A model generated the notes under the pieces. The model worked only from the letters and a program-made list of their open reading frames with translations, made no database searches and was not told the DNA's origin. The translations under genes were made by a program, and so were the position numbers. This document shows positions 1-8,208 of a stretch of DNA of 64,000 nt, one piece after another (position 1 is the first letter of the stretch; every line of letters begins with the position of its first letter). The stretch comes from Saccharopolyspora rhizosphaerae (GTDB lineage Bacteria > Actinomycetota > Actinomycetes > Mycobacteriales > Pseudonocardiaceae): the NCBI RefSeq assembly GCF_003931915.1, contig NZ_RSAA01000001.1, positions 124,001-188,000 of the forward strand, read 5' to 3'.

Positions 1-133
1 GCACGGTCAGGTTCGGCTCGCCCTCGGGGGCGCCGAGCAGCTCCAGTCCGGCCTCGATGAACACGGCGCGGCGTCCGGCCTGGCGGTCGGAACCGGTCAC
101 GCCGCCGTAGACGCGCAGGGGAGTGGTGGCCAC
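1..133 (-). CDS. TetR-family regulator, N-terminal part only
   Basis: The minus strand opens at a GTG (133) and stays open to the window edge, giving 44 residues that begin VATTPLRVYGGVTGSDRQAG and continue with RRAVFIEAGLELLG. This basic lead followed by an amphipathic helix is the usual start of a TetR DNA-binding domain, helix 1. The rest of the gene lies outside the window, so ligand and targets cannot be judged. It is divergent from the MpaB-like oxygenase at 232, and a small perfect inverted repeat lies between the two starts, the arrangement expected for a repressor controlling itself and its neighbour. An ATG slightly upstream is in another frame, so GTG is preferred. Confidence 0.6.
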   Translation of the reverse strand, partial: MATTPLRVYGGVTGSDRQAGRRAVFIEAGLELLGAPEGEPNLTV

Positions 134-181
134 CGGGACATCTTGACATCTCTCGCGGCTGCTCGTCTCATGTATTTGAAA

Positions 182-192
182 ACAACTGTTGT
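182..192. promoter_or_regulatory. Inverted repeat ACAAC-T-GTTGT, candidate TetR operator
   Basis: A perfect 5-1-5 inverted repeat lies in an AT-rich stretch between the divergent TetR start (133) and the MpaB-like start (232). Position and symmetry suit a TetR operator. That it binds the neighbouring TetR protein is inference. Confidence 0.4.
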
Positions 193-231
193 CAGATCAG
201 CGCGTCGGCGCGGAGCCAGGAGGTCGTGCCC

Positions 232-1056
232 ATGCAGGGACGTGCGGCAGAGCGCACCCAGGTCGACGACTCGGTGCTCGGCGTCGGCGTGCTGGCCGGG
301 GCGGCCAACGTGATCATGCAGCTCAGCCACCCCGGAGTGGGGTACGGAGTGGTGGAGAGCCGCGTCGACAGCGGCAACCTCTTCAAGCGCCCGGTCAAGC
401 GCACCCGCACCACGATCACCTACCTCGCCGTCGCGATGCTCGGCAACGACGAGGAGCGCAAGGCCTTCCGGCGCGCGGTCAACAAGCAGCACGCGCAGGT
501 CCGCTCCACGGAGCAGAGCCCGGTGCGCTACAACGCTTTCGACCCCGAGCTGCAGCTGTGGGTGGCCGCGTGCCTGTACAAGGGCGTCGAGGACATCTAC
601 CGGCTCTTCGGCGACCTCGCTGACCCCGACGAGCTCGACGAGGTCTACCGCTCCTCCGCCGCCCTGGGCACCACGCTGCAGGTGCGGGAGGACATGTGGC
701 CGCCGACCCGCGCCGAGTTCGACCGCTACTGGGACGAGCAGCTCGAGAAGGTCCGCGTCGACGACACCGTCCGCGACTTCCTGCACGACGTGGCCGCGCT
801 GAAGTTCCTGCCGGCACCCCTGAGCACCGCGTTCGGACCGCTCAACGTCTTCATGACCACCGGGTTCCTGCCACCGGAGTTCCGCGATCAGATGCGGCTG
901 CCCTGGACGGAAGCCGACCAGGCCCGCTTCGACCGGATCATCGCGACCATCGCCGGGGCGCTGAAGTACGTCCCCCGCCCGCTGCGACGGTTTCCGTACA
1001 ACCTGGCCCTGTGGGACCTGCGCGCCCGACTCCGCTTTGGTCTTCCATTGGCTTAG
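232..1056 (+). CDS. MpaB-family (DUF2236) oxygenase
   Basis: A 274-residue helical protein of the DUF2236/MpaB family, which includes haem-dependent oxygenases such as latex-clearing protein and the MpaB oxygenase. Family-like features are the early GVGVLAGAANVIMQLSHPGV helix, the R-T-x-T-T-I-T-Y-L segment near residue 65, and the long helical C-terminus ending in LWDLRARLRFG. The length is normal. ATG 232 is preferred over GTG 226 because AGGAGG at 218-223 is correctly spaced only for 232. The gene is divergent from a TetR gene and is followed 16 bases after its stop by an intergenic inverted repeat. The substrate is unknown. Confidence 0.75.
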   Translation: MQGRAAERTQVDDSVLGVGVLAGAANVIMQLSHPGVGYGVVESRVDSGNLFKRPVKRTRTTITYLAVAMLGNDEERKAFRRAVNKQHAQVRSTEQSPVRYNAFDPELQLWVAACLYKGVEDIYRLFGDLADPDELDEVYRSSAALGTTLQVREDMWPPTRAEFDRYWDEQLEKVRVDDTVRDFLHDVAALKFLPAPLSTAFGPLNVFMTTGFLPPEFRDQMRLPWTEADQARFDRIIATIAGALKYVPRPLRRFPYNLALWDLRARLRFGLPLA

Positions 1057-1072
1057 GCGGTCGCTCTGCGTG

Positions 1073-1210
1073 GCGGTGCGGGTGGCAGGTCCTGAGCGGC
1101 TCCGCGGTCTCCGCGCGCCGCTCCTTGAACAGTTGTCGTGCACGGCGTCTCGGCGTACTCGCCACGAAACCGCTCAGGGCCTGCCGCGGTGCAAGGGGGT
1201 CCCGCATGTG
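1073..1210 (+). repeat. Dispersed intergenic inverted repeat, copy 1
   Basis: Full-length copy of an approximately 138-base element found elsewhere in this window. The left arm (TGGCAGGTCCTGAGCGG near 1083) pairs with the right arm (CCGCTCAGGGCCTGCCG near 1170). A conserved interior carries CGCCGCTCC and GGCGTACTCGCCACGAA. It starts 16 bases after the stop of the MpaB-like gene. There is no open frame worth calling and no transposase nearby. Confidence 0.8.
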
Positions 1211-1748
1211 AAGAAGCGGCTGGCAGGCTGCGCCTGGCCCGGTGTGTCGTGGAGGACGGGTGGGGCAGGGCGGCACGGCGTTGGGTTTCGGAGTCGTAGG
1301 GGTGGTCGTGGGCCCGTTCGTCGAGCAGGGTGCGGTTGTCAACACGATCTACAAGATCTTCAACCGGTGGCCGGAGCGGGTGATGAGACCGCCCGCAACT
1401 ACCACGCCGGGCTCTGCCTCGCCGCAACGCTTCAGTGGGGTGAAACCTCGCGCACCTCGCACAGCGTGGTTGCGCAGCGTCAAGTGAGCGGCGGCAGCCG
1501 CATCTCCCGGTGCAGAACACGACCGGCACCACCGCCAGACCCAGGCGGCTTGCGGCGGCGGTCTCGGTCAACGGGGCATTACGGTGACACACGAGGAACC
1601 TCCTGCGTGTTCGGCGTGTGATGTGGTGGTCCACACCGACCCGGAGGGGCTCACTCATTCCAAGATCATCCACCCCCGTGTCCCGTGCACCACCTCCCGA
1701 AGCACTACACCCAGGCCTGACCAGCTGCTTCCGTCGTGGTCCTCCCAC
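1211..1748. other. Intergenic region with no supportable gene
   Basis: This stretch follows repeat copy 1 and ends at the stop codon of the minus-strand dehydrogenase. Open frames exist on both strands, but none has a good ribosome site, recognisable domain or convincing composition. It may be decayed sequence. I see no terminator stronger than the repeat itself. Confidence 0.5.
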
Positions 1749-2534
1749 TCAGGCCTGTTCTTCGGTGAGGCGGGCGTGGAGGTCTCTGCTGGCCGTGGCG
1801 ATGGCGGGGGAGACGCCGAGGTCGGTGAGCATCTCGGCGGCTGCGGCCATCTCGTCGGTGCGGCGCCGCGAGTGCTGGTGGGTGCCCGAGATGATCCGCT
1901 CCACAGTGGACTGCCCGGCAGCGGTGAAGTCGGCGATGATGTTCTCGCGCAGCAGGTCCTCGAAGCCTGCTGCCCTCGCTGCTTCCAACGCCTCCACGAT
2001 CGAGGCCGCCATGCCCTTGAAGTACACGCTGCGCAGCAGCTTCCGCGTTGCCGCCAGGCCCGCCGGCCCGTCGAGCACCTCGACGTTCGCTCCGAAGCGC
2101 CGCAGCAGCTCCGCCGCGCGCTCGGCGCCCGTGCCGCTGACCAGCATCGGCACGCGCAACCGCGGTCCGGGGACCGGAGCCATGATCGCCACGTCGGCGA
2201 AGGCAGCGCCGTGCTGCTCGGCGATCTCTGCCAGCCGCCGCTTCGTCGCCGGTGACGCCGTGTTGAGGTCGGCCCACACCGAACCCTCTGGCAGCGCGCC
2301 GATCCCGGCCTCCATCGCCGCCACGGCGGTGGCCGAGCGGTTCACGCTGAGCACCAGGTCGGCGCCGTCGGCGGCGTCGGCCTCGCTGCTCGCCGCGACG
2401 AGCTCCGGCCCCGCTGTCACCGCCGGGTCGTAACCGCGCACGACCGCGCCCGCCGCAGCCAGGTCGGTGCTAAAGGCGCCACCCGCCTCGCCCAAGCCCA
2501 GCACACCGACCACGGTCCGCTCCGACTGCTCCAT
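1749..2534 (-). CDS. NAD(P)-dependent dehydrogenase, 6-phosphogluconate dehydrogenase-like with DUF1932
   Basis: A 261-residue beta-hydroxyacid-dehydrogenase-type enzyme. Residues 8-30 form the Rossmann segment GVLGLGEAGGAFSTDLAAAG, followed by GYDPAV. LNTASPATKRRLAE marks the second part of the nucleotide-binding domain, and the helical C-terminus with RKLLRSVYFKGMAASIVEAL matches the DUF1932 domain. Such proteins oxidise or reduce 2- or 3-hydroxyacids with NAD(P); the substrate here is unknown. ATG 2534 is chosen because GGAGG lies about 8 bases upstream; a longer in-frame extension has no such support. It is divergent from the symporter at 2815 and may belong to the same aromatic-acid catabolic region. 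Confidence 0.75.
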   Translation of the reverse strand: MEQSERTVVGVLGLGEAGGAFSTDLAAAGAVVRGYDPAVTAGPELVAASSEADAADGADLVLSVNRSATAVAAMEAGIGALPEGSVWADLNTASPATKRRLAEIAEQHGAAFADVAIMAPVPGPRLRVPMLVSGTGAERAAELLRRFGANVEVLDGPAGLAATRKLLRSVYFKGMAASIVEALEAARAAGFEDLLRENIIADFTAAGQSTVERIISGTHQHSRRRTDEMAAAAEMLTDLGVSPAIATASRDLHARLTEEQA

Positions 2535-2814
2535 CCGGTGCCACCTCCGCTGCCCCGTCGTGTCCGCACCGACGGTAGCGGCTCGGACGTCGACCGCCGG
2601 CGATCGTGCTCCACCGCACCGCCCGGGAGGTCCGCAACGGGCGGTCTGCCCGCACAAGCGACATTCGTCCCGTTCGCGCTGCGACAGCAGGCGCGGGCCG
2701 GAGGCGACGCCGGACTCGCGCACGGTGGGGCCGCACCCACTTGGATGGCGGTGGCAGCCCGCCGCCGTTCGCGCCGGACGGCATCGGTCCCTCCGTCCGA
2801 AGGAGTCCGCAGCC

Positions 2815-4119
2815 GTGGCAGCACCCGACACGAGACCCGGTCCGTCGAAGCGGACGATCCTCACCGCCAGCCTCGTCGGCACCTCCATCGAGTGGTACGA
2901 CTACTACATCTTCGGCACCGCGGCCGCGCTGGTCTTCGGCACGCTGTTCTACCCGCAGTTCTCACCCGCCGCTGGCACCATCGCCGCGTTCGGCACCTTC
3001 GCCATGGGTTTCATCGCGCGACCGCTCGGCGGGGCGCTGTTCGGGCACTTCGGCGATCGGATCGGCCGCAAGTCCATGCTCGTCGTGACCCTCGTCATCA
3101 CCGGTGGCGCCACGTTCTGCATCGGACTGCTGCCCACCTACGCCGCCATCGGGCTCGGCGCACCGCTGCTGCTCGTGGGCCTGCGGCTGTTGCAAGGCCT
3201 GGCGGTCGGCGGCGAGTGGGGTGGAGCGGTGCTCATCGCCACCGAGCACGCCCAACCCCGCCAGCGAGCGTTCTACGGCAGCTTCGCCCAGTTCGGCGTC
3301 CCGATCGGCGTGCTCACCTCGAACCTCGCCTTCCTCGCCGTGTCCGGCCTGCCCGACAGCAGCTTCACCTCCTGGGGCTGGCGCGTGCCGTTCCTGCTCA
3401 GCATCGTGCTGGTGGTGGTCGGCACCCTGGTGCGCGCCCGGCTGCAGGACACCCACGACTTCGCCGAGGTCAAGCAACGGCAAGGCGTGAGCACGATGCC
3501 CTTCGGCGAACTCGTCCGCTCCGAACCGCGCAACCTCGTGCTGGCCTGCTTGGCCTCGATCGCCCCGCCCGCCACCGGCTACATGGTGATCGTCTACATG
3601 CTCACCTACGGCACGAAGGTCGCCGGTTTCTCGCGCCCCACCCTGCTCACGCTGATCCTGCTGTCGACGCTGGTGTGGATCGCGGCGATCGTGGTCGCGG
3701 CCCTGGCGGCGGACCGCTACGGCGCGAAGAAGGTCTACGTGCTGGGCGCGTTGACCGCGGTCATCTGGCCCTTCCCGATGTTCGCGCTGGTCAACACCGG
3801 GAACTGGGCGGCCGCCGGGCTCGGGTTCTTCGTCGCCGCCATCGTGCAGGGCATCATGTCCGGCGCCCAAGGCGGTCTGTTCACCGAGCTCTTCGACACG
3901 CGCTTCCGCTACAGCGGCATCTCCATCGCCTACCAGGTGGGCGGCATGATCGGCGGCGCGCTGACCCCCATCGTCGCCACCTCCCTGTACGCCGCGACGC
4001 GGTCCTCGAACCCGCTCGCGCTCTACCTGACGGCGCTGTGCGCGGTCACCCTCGTCACCGTCCTCGGCCTGCGCACCCGCACCGCGGTCACCGCGCCGAA
4101 ACCCGCGGCGGCGGAGTGA
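2815..4119 (+). CDS. MFS metabolite:H+ symporter (MHS family)
   Basis: A 434-residue inner-membrane transporter with about 12 hydrophobic segments. The MHS hallmarks are SIEWYDYYIFG in helix 1, the loop motif GDRIGRKSML near residue 82, and the RLLQGLAVGGEWGGA helix. Relatives (ShiA, KgtP, ProP types) import organic acids or aromatic acids with protons. GTG 2815 follows GAAGGAG at about 10 bases; longer in-frame starts would add a non-hydrophobic, arginine-rich leader typical of read-through noncoding sequence. It is followed on the same strand by a two-component system and then ring-cleavage genes, so an aromatic-acid substrate is plausible but unproved. Confidence 0.82.
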   Translation: MAAPDTRPGPSKRTILTASLVGTSIEWYDYYIFGTAAALVFGTLFYPQFSPAAGTIAAFGTFAMGFIARPLGGALFGHFGDRIGRKSMLVVTLVITGGATFCIGLLPTYAAIGLGAPLLLVGLRLLQGLAVGGEWGGAVLIATEHAQPRQRAFYGSFAQFGVPIGVLTSNLAFLAVSGLPDSSFTSWGWRVPFLLSIVLVVVGTLVRARLQDTHDFAEVKQRQGVSTMPFGELVRSEPRNLVLACLASIAPPATGYMVIVYMLTYGTKVAGFSRPTLLTLILLSTLVWIAAIVVAALAADRYGAKKVYVLGALTAVIWPFPMFALVNTGNWAAAGLGFFVAAIVQGIMSGAQGGLFTELFDTRFRYSGISIAYQVGGMIGGALTPIVATSLYAATRSSNPLALYLTALCAVTLVTVLGLRTRTAVTAPKPAAAE

Positions 4120-4200
4120 ACCAGCTTTCCGCCGCCTGGACGCGTGGTTGATCCCGCCTGTTCGATGCGCCTTAGATGCAGGGGGCGGCGAGGAGGCTGG

Positions 4201-5715
4201 ATGCGACCACGGGAGTGCGCGACCTCGGCGGGCGGCACCGCCGACCCGGTGCTGCGCGCGCTGGTCGACGTCTCCGCCGACGGGCTGGCCGTGCTCGCCG
4301 AGGACGGCCGGTTCGGCCAGGTCAACGCCTCCGGCCAGCGCATCCTCGGACTCGACGAGCACGCGTTGCGCGGACGGGTCTCGCCGTTCGAAGCCGGTCG
4401 CCGCCAGCCCCTCTCGGACGTCCGCAGGTCGACCGAGTGGCGCGGTGGCGACGGGCGCCGGCAACACCTGGAGTACCGGGTCTCGGCGATGCCCGACGGC
4501 CGGTGCGCCGTGTGGTTCACCGACATCACCGAAACCCTGCGCGAGCGGGAACGGCTCTCGGCGATCACCAGCGCCGCCGCCAGCGTCGCCGACTCCGGTG
4601 CGCTCAGCGCCACGCTCGACGCGATGGCCCGGGAGGTCTGGAAGACCTCGAACATCGCCGCCGTGCAGATCATGACCATCGACAACCCGCACGACGAGCT
4701 GCGGGTGCTGGGCATGGCCGGCTTCGGCGACACCACCGGGTTCACCGAGCGGCTCAGCGAATGCCGCAGGCTGGGCGCCGACGTCCGCTTCACCGACGCC
4801 CTCCGCCAGCAGCGGCCCGTCGTGGTGCCGCACCGCAAACCGGCGATCATGGCCGACCCGCACTGGTCCCCGCTCAAGGAGATCATGAGCGAGCCGGACT
4901 GGGACAGCTTCGTGTCCATGCCGCTGAAGGTGCGGGGCCGGGTGCTCGGCGTCCTCAACGCCTACTACGTGCCCGGTGACGACCCGGGCCCCAGCTCGCT
5001 GGCGTTCCTGTCGGCCATCGCCGACCACGCGGCCGTGGCCGTGGAAACCGCGTCGCTGCTGGACCAGACCCGCTCCCGCGCGCAGATGGAGGAACGCCGC
5101 AAGCTCGCCCGCGACCTGCACGATTCCGTGGTGCAGCAATTGTTCTCGATGGGCATGCAGGCCAGGGCGCTGCGCACGCTGCTGGACCGCAACGGCGAAG
5201 GTCGTGCCGACGTGCGCGACGGCGTCGAGGAGATGGTGGGCCTCGCGCGCAACGCGCTGGCCGACCTGCGCGGGCTGGTGTTCGAGCTGCACCCGCTCGA
5301 CCTCGCCGACCGGGGCCTGGTCGACGCCGTGCGGACCTACGCCGCCGGGGTCGAAGCCCGCCACGGCCTGGTCGTCGACGTGCGCGCACCCGAGGAGCTG
5401 GAGCTGGACCTCGGTGTCGACGTGGAGGAGGACCTCTACCGGATCGTCCAGGAAGCTCTGCACAACGTCGTCAAGCACGCCCGCGCCACCCACGTCGAGA
5501 TCGCCTTCGCCCGCAGCGGCCGCGACGACCACGAGGTGACCGTGCGCATCACCGACGACGGCGTCGGCGCGACCACGCCCTCCGGCGGGTCCAACCTCGG
5601 CCTGGTGTCGATGCGGGAACGCGCCGAGCGCTGGCGCGGCGGACTCGTCGCCGGCGCCGAACCCGGTGGGGGGTGGGCCGTCGAGGTCGCCCTGCCCGTC
5701 ACCGCGAGCCGCTGA
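4201..5715 (+). CDS. Soluble PAS-GAF sensor histidine kinase (NarL-partner type)
   Basis: A 504-residue kinase with no membrane segment. A PAS-like domain covers about residues 15-110 (LVDVSADGLAVLAEDGRF), a GAF domain about 125-285 (FVSMPLKVRGRVLGVLNAYY), then a HisKA_3 dimerisation domain with the phospho-acceptor in RKLARDLHDSVVQQLFSMG (His307), then HATPase_c with the N box EALHNVVKHA and DDGVG. ATG 4201 directly follows GAGGAGG; upstream in-frame residues look non-coding. The response regulator begins 23 bases after its stop, so the two form a pair. Being cytoplasmic, it should sense an internal ligand, possibly an aromatic intermediate bound by GAF; that is inference from the neighbourhood. 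Confidence 0.85.
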   Translation: MRPRECATSAGGTADPVLRALVDVSADGLAVLAEDGRFGQVNASGQRILGLDEHALRGRVSPFEAGRRQPLSDVRRSTEWRGGDGRRQHLEYRVSAMPDGRCAVWFTDITETLRERERLSAITSAAASVADSGALSATLDAMAREVWKTSNIAAVQIMTIDNPHDELRVLGMAGFGDTTGFTERLSECRRLGADVRFTDALRQQRPVVVPHRKPAIMADPHWSPLKEIMSEPDWDSFVSMPLKVRGRVLGVLNAYYVPGDDPGPSSLAFLSAIADHAAVAVETASLLDQTRSRAQMEERRKLARDLHDSVVQQLFSMGMQARALRTLLDRNGEGRADVRDGVEEMVGLARNALADLRGLVFELHPLDLADRGLVDAVRTYAAGVEARHGLVVDVRAPEELELDLGVDVEEDLYRIVQEALHNVVKHARATHVEIAFARSGRDDHEVTVRITDDGVGATTPSGGSNLGLVSMRERAERWRGGLVAGAEPGGGWAVEVALPVTASR

Positions 5716-5738
5716 ACGCGGAGGAAGGAGTGCTCCAG

Positions 5739-6407
5739 ATGAGGGCGACCGACGTGGTGGGAGTGCTCGTGGTCGACGACCACGCGATCGTGCGCCGGGG
5801 CCTGCGCGCTTACCTCGACTCCGAGCCTGCGCTGAAGTTGCTCGGCGAGGCCGTCGACGGGCAGGACGCCGTGGAACGGCTGCAGCAGTGGCGCGTCACC
5901 GGCGCCCGCATGCCGGACGTGGTCCTGATGGACCTGCAACTGCCCAAGATGGACGGCATCGAAGCGACCCGGGTCGTCGTCCGCGACCACCCCGAGGTCA
6001 AGGTGGTGGTGCTGACCAGCTTCGGCGAGGCCGAGCGGGTGCACGCCGCCCTGGCCGCCGGTGCCGCTGGCTACGTCCTCAAGGACGCCGACCCCGACGA
6101 GGTGGCCACCGCCATCCGCGCCGCCGCCACCGGCGAGGTCCACCTCGACTCGGCCGTGGCCCGCCAGCTCGCCCGCCGGATGGCCGCACCTCGGACCGGG
6201 TTGAGCTCGCTGACCACCCGCGAGCGCGAAATCCTCGTCCTGGTGGCGCAAGGGCTGTGCAACCGCGAGATCGCCGAGCACCTCGTCATCAGCGAACGCA
6301 CCGCCCGCACCCACGTCTCCAACCTGCTCGGCAAGCTCCAACTGTCGTCGCGGACCCAAGCGGCCCTGCTCGCCATCCGGGAAGGCCTCGTCGCCCCGCC
6401 CACCTGA
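5739..6407 (+). CDS. NarL/LuxR-type response regulator
   Basis: A 222-residue regulator. The receiver domain has the acidic pair Asp13-Asp14, the phospho-acceptor Asp65 in VVLMDLQLPKMDG, the switch threonine in VVVLTSFGE and the lysine in GYVLKDADP. The C-terminal LuxR helix-turn-helix is LTTREREILVLVAQGL followed by NREIAEHLVISERTARTHV. ATG 5739 sits 8 bases after GGAGGAAGGAG; GTG 5730 is too close to it. It is the partner of the kinase at 4201 and may control the downstream hydrolase and ligAB genes. Confidence 0.87.
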   Translation: MRATDVVGVLVVDDHAIVRRGLRAYLDSEPALKLLGEAVDGQDAVERLQQWRVTGARMPDVVLMDLQLPKMDGIEATRVVVRDHPEVKVVVLTSFGEAERVHAALAAGAAGYVLKDADPDEVATAIRAAATGEVHLDSAVARQLARRMAAPRTGLSSLTTREREILVLVAQGLCNREIAEHLVISERTARTHVSNLLGKLQLSSRTQAALLAIREGLVAPPT

Positions 6408-6554
6408 CCGCGGCGGCGGAAGCGACGGATGACGTAGCCGGGGCCGCCGCAACGGCGGTGGGTGTGGCGACAGCCGTCGGATCTCCGGCGGGGGGCGGGT
6501 TCGTAGGTTCGTCGCCAGGACGACGTTCCCGACCGGACAGGGAGATCCACGGGC

Positions 6555-7265
6555 ATGGACGAGACCTTCGTGCTGGTGCACGGGGCCTGGCACGGCGGTT
6601 GGTGCTGGGACCGGGTCGCCCCGCTGCTGCGCGAGGCCGGCCACGAGGTGCACGCGCCGACGCTGACCGGCCTCTCCGAGCGGTCCCACCTGATCTCCCC
6701 GCAGGTCGGCCTCGACACCCACACCGAGGACGTCGTGCGCCACATCGACGTGCTCGGGCTGCGCGACGTCGTCCTGGTCGGCCACAGCTACGCGGGCCAG
6801 CTGGTCACCGCCGTCGCCGACCGGCGCCCGGAAGCGCTGTCCCGCCGGGTCTACCTCGACGCGTTCGTCGGCGCCGACGGCGAAGCCGCCTGCGACCTGC
6901 TGCCGGAGCAGGTCCGCCACCACTGGGCCGAATCGGCCCTCACCGACGGGTTCGGCTGGATGGTGCCGCCGCGTTCCCTGGCAGTGCTGGGAGTCAGCAA
7001 GACCGAGGACGTCGACTGGCTCACCCCGAAGCTCACCCCGCACCCGTGGAAGACCTACACCGACCCGCTGCGGCTCACCGGAGCCGGGGCCGAGGTGCCC
7101 GCGGTGTTCGTCGAGTGCGTCGACTGGATGCGGGTCTTCCGCGCCCACGCCGCCCGCGCGCACGCCCGGGGCTGGCCGGTGCACGAGCTCAAGACCGGCC
7201 ACGAAGCCATGGTCACCGCCCCGAGCGAACTGGCCGACACCCTGCTCGACATCGTCCGGACCTAG
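6555..7265 (+). CDS. Alpha/beta hydrolase (esterase / hydroxynitrile-lyase-like)
   Basis: A 236-residue alpha/beta hydrolase. The oxyanion segment FVLVHGAWHGGWCWD is at residues 5-19, the nucleophile elbow GHSYAG near 76, and the catalytic histidine is expected in the C-terminal KTGHEAMV. Small single-domain members of this subgroup include salicylate-ester esterases and hydroxynitrile lyases. The start has GGGAG about 12 bases upstream. Located between the two-component system and the ligAB trio, it may release an aromatic acid from an ester or open a lactone, but the sequence does not decide this. Confidence 0.75.
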   Translation: MDETFVLVHGAWHGGWCWDRVAPLLREAGHEVHAPTLTGLSERSHLISPQVGLDTHTEDVVRHIDVLGLRDVVLVGHSYAGQLVTAVADRRPEALSRRVYLDAFVGADGEAACDLLPEQVRHHWAESALTDGFGWMVPPRSLAVLGVSKTEDVDWLTPKLTPHPWKTYTDPLRLTGAGAEVPAVFVECVDWMRVFRAHAARAHARGWPVHELKTGHEAMVTAPSELADTLLDIVRT

Positions 7266-7327
7266 TTCCTCGTGGGGAGGAACGGTGCTGCCGAACCAGG
7301 CCCGCGCACCCCGCGGCCACCTCAGAA

Positions 7328-7493
7328 TTCGCGCGAAGCTCGTACCGGAGCGCCCCGCCGAAGTTCTCGCGGAGTTCGAGGCCCGAAGTTCCGCGTCGAA
7401 CTCGTCGCGAAGTTCGACACCGGGAGCTCCCCGTCGAACTTCTCGCGGAGTTCGAGGCCCGAAGTTCCCCCTCGAAGCTCTCGCGAAGTTCGA
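7328..7493. repeat. Array of GAAGTTC-like palindromic words, about two 76-base units
   Basis: The gap 7266-7579 is filled with variants of GAAnTTC and GAGnTC. Two tandem units start at 7359 and 7435 (period 76). Each carries TCTCGCGGAGTTCGAGGCCC, then GAAGTTCC, then TCGCGAAGTTCGAC. Further words (GAATTC, GAAGCTC) lie just upstream. Because the words are near self-complementary the transcript can fold in many ways. Several frames stay open through the array on both strands, but their serine/arginine-rich products look like repeat translation, not genes. It lies immediately upstream of the isomerase-ligA-ligB genes. Confidence 0.75.
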
Positions 7494-7579
7494 CGGGGTC
7501 CCAGGCGGCGCCACCGCCCCCGGGCTGCTGGTACCCGCTGGGCACAGCAACCCCTCTACGAACACCGAGGAGGAGTGAC

Positions 7580-7861
7580 GTGGAGTTCTTGGTCCGGTCG
7601 GAGAACCGGTTGCCGCCCGACACGCCGGAGGAGGAGCGGGCTGCGCTGAAGAGCGCCGAACGCGCTCGGGCCGTGGAGCTGCGGGAAGCCGGGGTGCTCA
7701 AGCGGCTCTGGCGGGTGCCCGGCCGCAACGCCACCGTCGGCCTCTACGAGGCCGACGACCCGGCGCAGCTGCACGAGGCGCTCATGTCGCTGCCGATGGC
7801 GCCGTGGCTCGACGTCATCGTCGAGGTCCTCGCCACCCACCCCCAGGAGGCGCAGACATGA
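7580..7861 (+). CDS. Muconolactone delta-isomerase-like protein
   Basis: A 93-residue protein, the usual length of muconolactone isomerase (CatC family). Family-like features are the opening VEFLVRSENRLPPD, the basic helix EERAALKSAERARAVELREAG, LKRLWRVPGR, GLYEADDPAQLHEAL and the ending SLPMAPWLDVIVEVLATHP. GTG 7580 follows GAGGAG at 5-7 bases. Its stop overlaps the ligA ATG by four bases, indicating one transcript. In the beta-ketoadipate pathway this fold isomerises muconolactone after 1,2-cleavage of catechol. Its pairing here with an extradiol 4,5-dioxygenase is unusual, so it may act on a different lactone or tautomer. Confidence 0.82.
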   Translation: MEFLVRSENRLPPDTPEEERAALKSAERARAVELREAGVLKRLWRVPGRNATVGLYEADDPAQLHEALMSLPMAPWLDVIVEVLATHPQEAQT

Positions 7862-8208
7862 CCGGCGACGACGTCCCCGCGACCTACGTCTTCGACGGAC
7901 GTGCCGGACGCCGCGGCTACCGGCTCAACAAGATGCTCATGACCTTCCGCGACCCGGCGGCCCGGCAGCGCTTCCTCGACGACGAAGCGGCCTACTGCGA
8001 CGAGTTCGGGCTCACCGACTCGCAGCGCACCGCCGTGCTGGTCCGTGACTGGCGCGCGCTGTGCGACGAAGGCGGCAGCATCTTCCACGTCTTCAAGCTC
8101 GCGATGGTCGACGGCAGGTCGATGCAACACCTCGGCGCCGCCTTCACCGGCATGACCGAGGACGAGTTCGTGGCGATGATGCGCGCAGGCGGGAGGACCG
8201 ATGGCTGA
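7858..8208 (+). CDS. ligA: Protocatechuate 4,5-dioxygenase alpha subunit
   Basis: A 116-residue LigA-family small subunit. Matching features are YVFDGRAGRRGYRLNKMLM, the FLDDEAAYCDEFGLT helix, VLVRDWRALCDEGGSIFHVFKL and the C-terminal GMTEDEFVAMMRAGGR. In LigAB enzymes this subunit caps the active site of LigB and contributes to substrate binding. ATG 7858 overlaps the isomerase stop by four bases, and its own end overlaps the ligB start by eight bases, so the three genes are translationally coupled. It is shorter than the Sphingobium protein (139 residues) at both ends. Confidence 0.88.
   Translation: MTGDDVPATYVFDGRAGRRGYRLNKMLMTFRDPAARQRFLDDEAAYCDEFGLTDSQRTAVLVRDWRALCDEGGSIFHVFKLAMVDGRSMQHLGAAFTGMTEDEFVAMMRAGGRTDG

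Noticed and set aside
1242-1487. Possible small plus-strand gene after repeat copy 1
   Set aside because: The start has no ribosome site, the frame has ordinary noncoding composition, and no family resemblance is visible.
2962-5532. Very long minus-strand open frame opposite the symporter and kinase
   Set aside because: It is the antisense shadow of two well-supported genes; composition is His/Gly/Arg/Glu-rich with no domain, as expected for GC-rich antisense frames.
7272-7649. Ser/Arg-rich open frames through the GAAGTTC array
   Set aside because: The apparent peptide repeats come from the DNA repeats; several frames on both strands are equally open, and none has a convincing start or domain.
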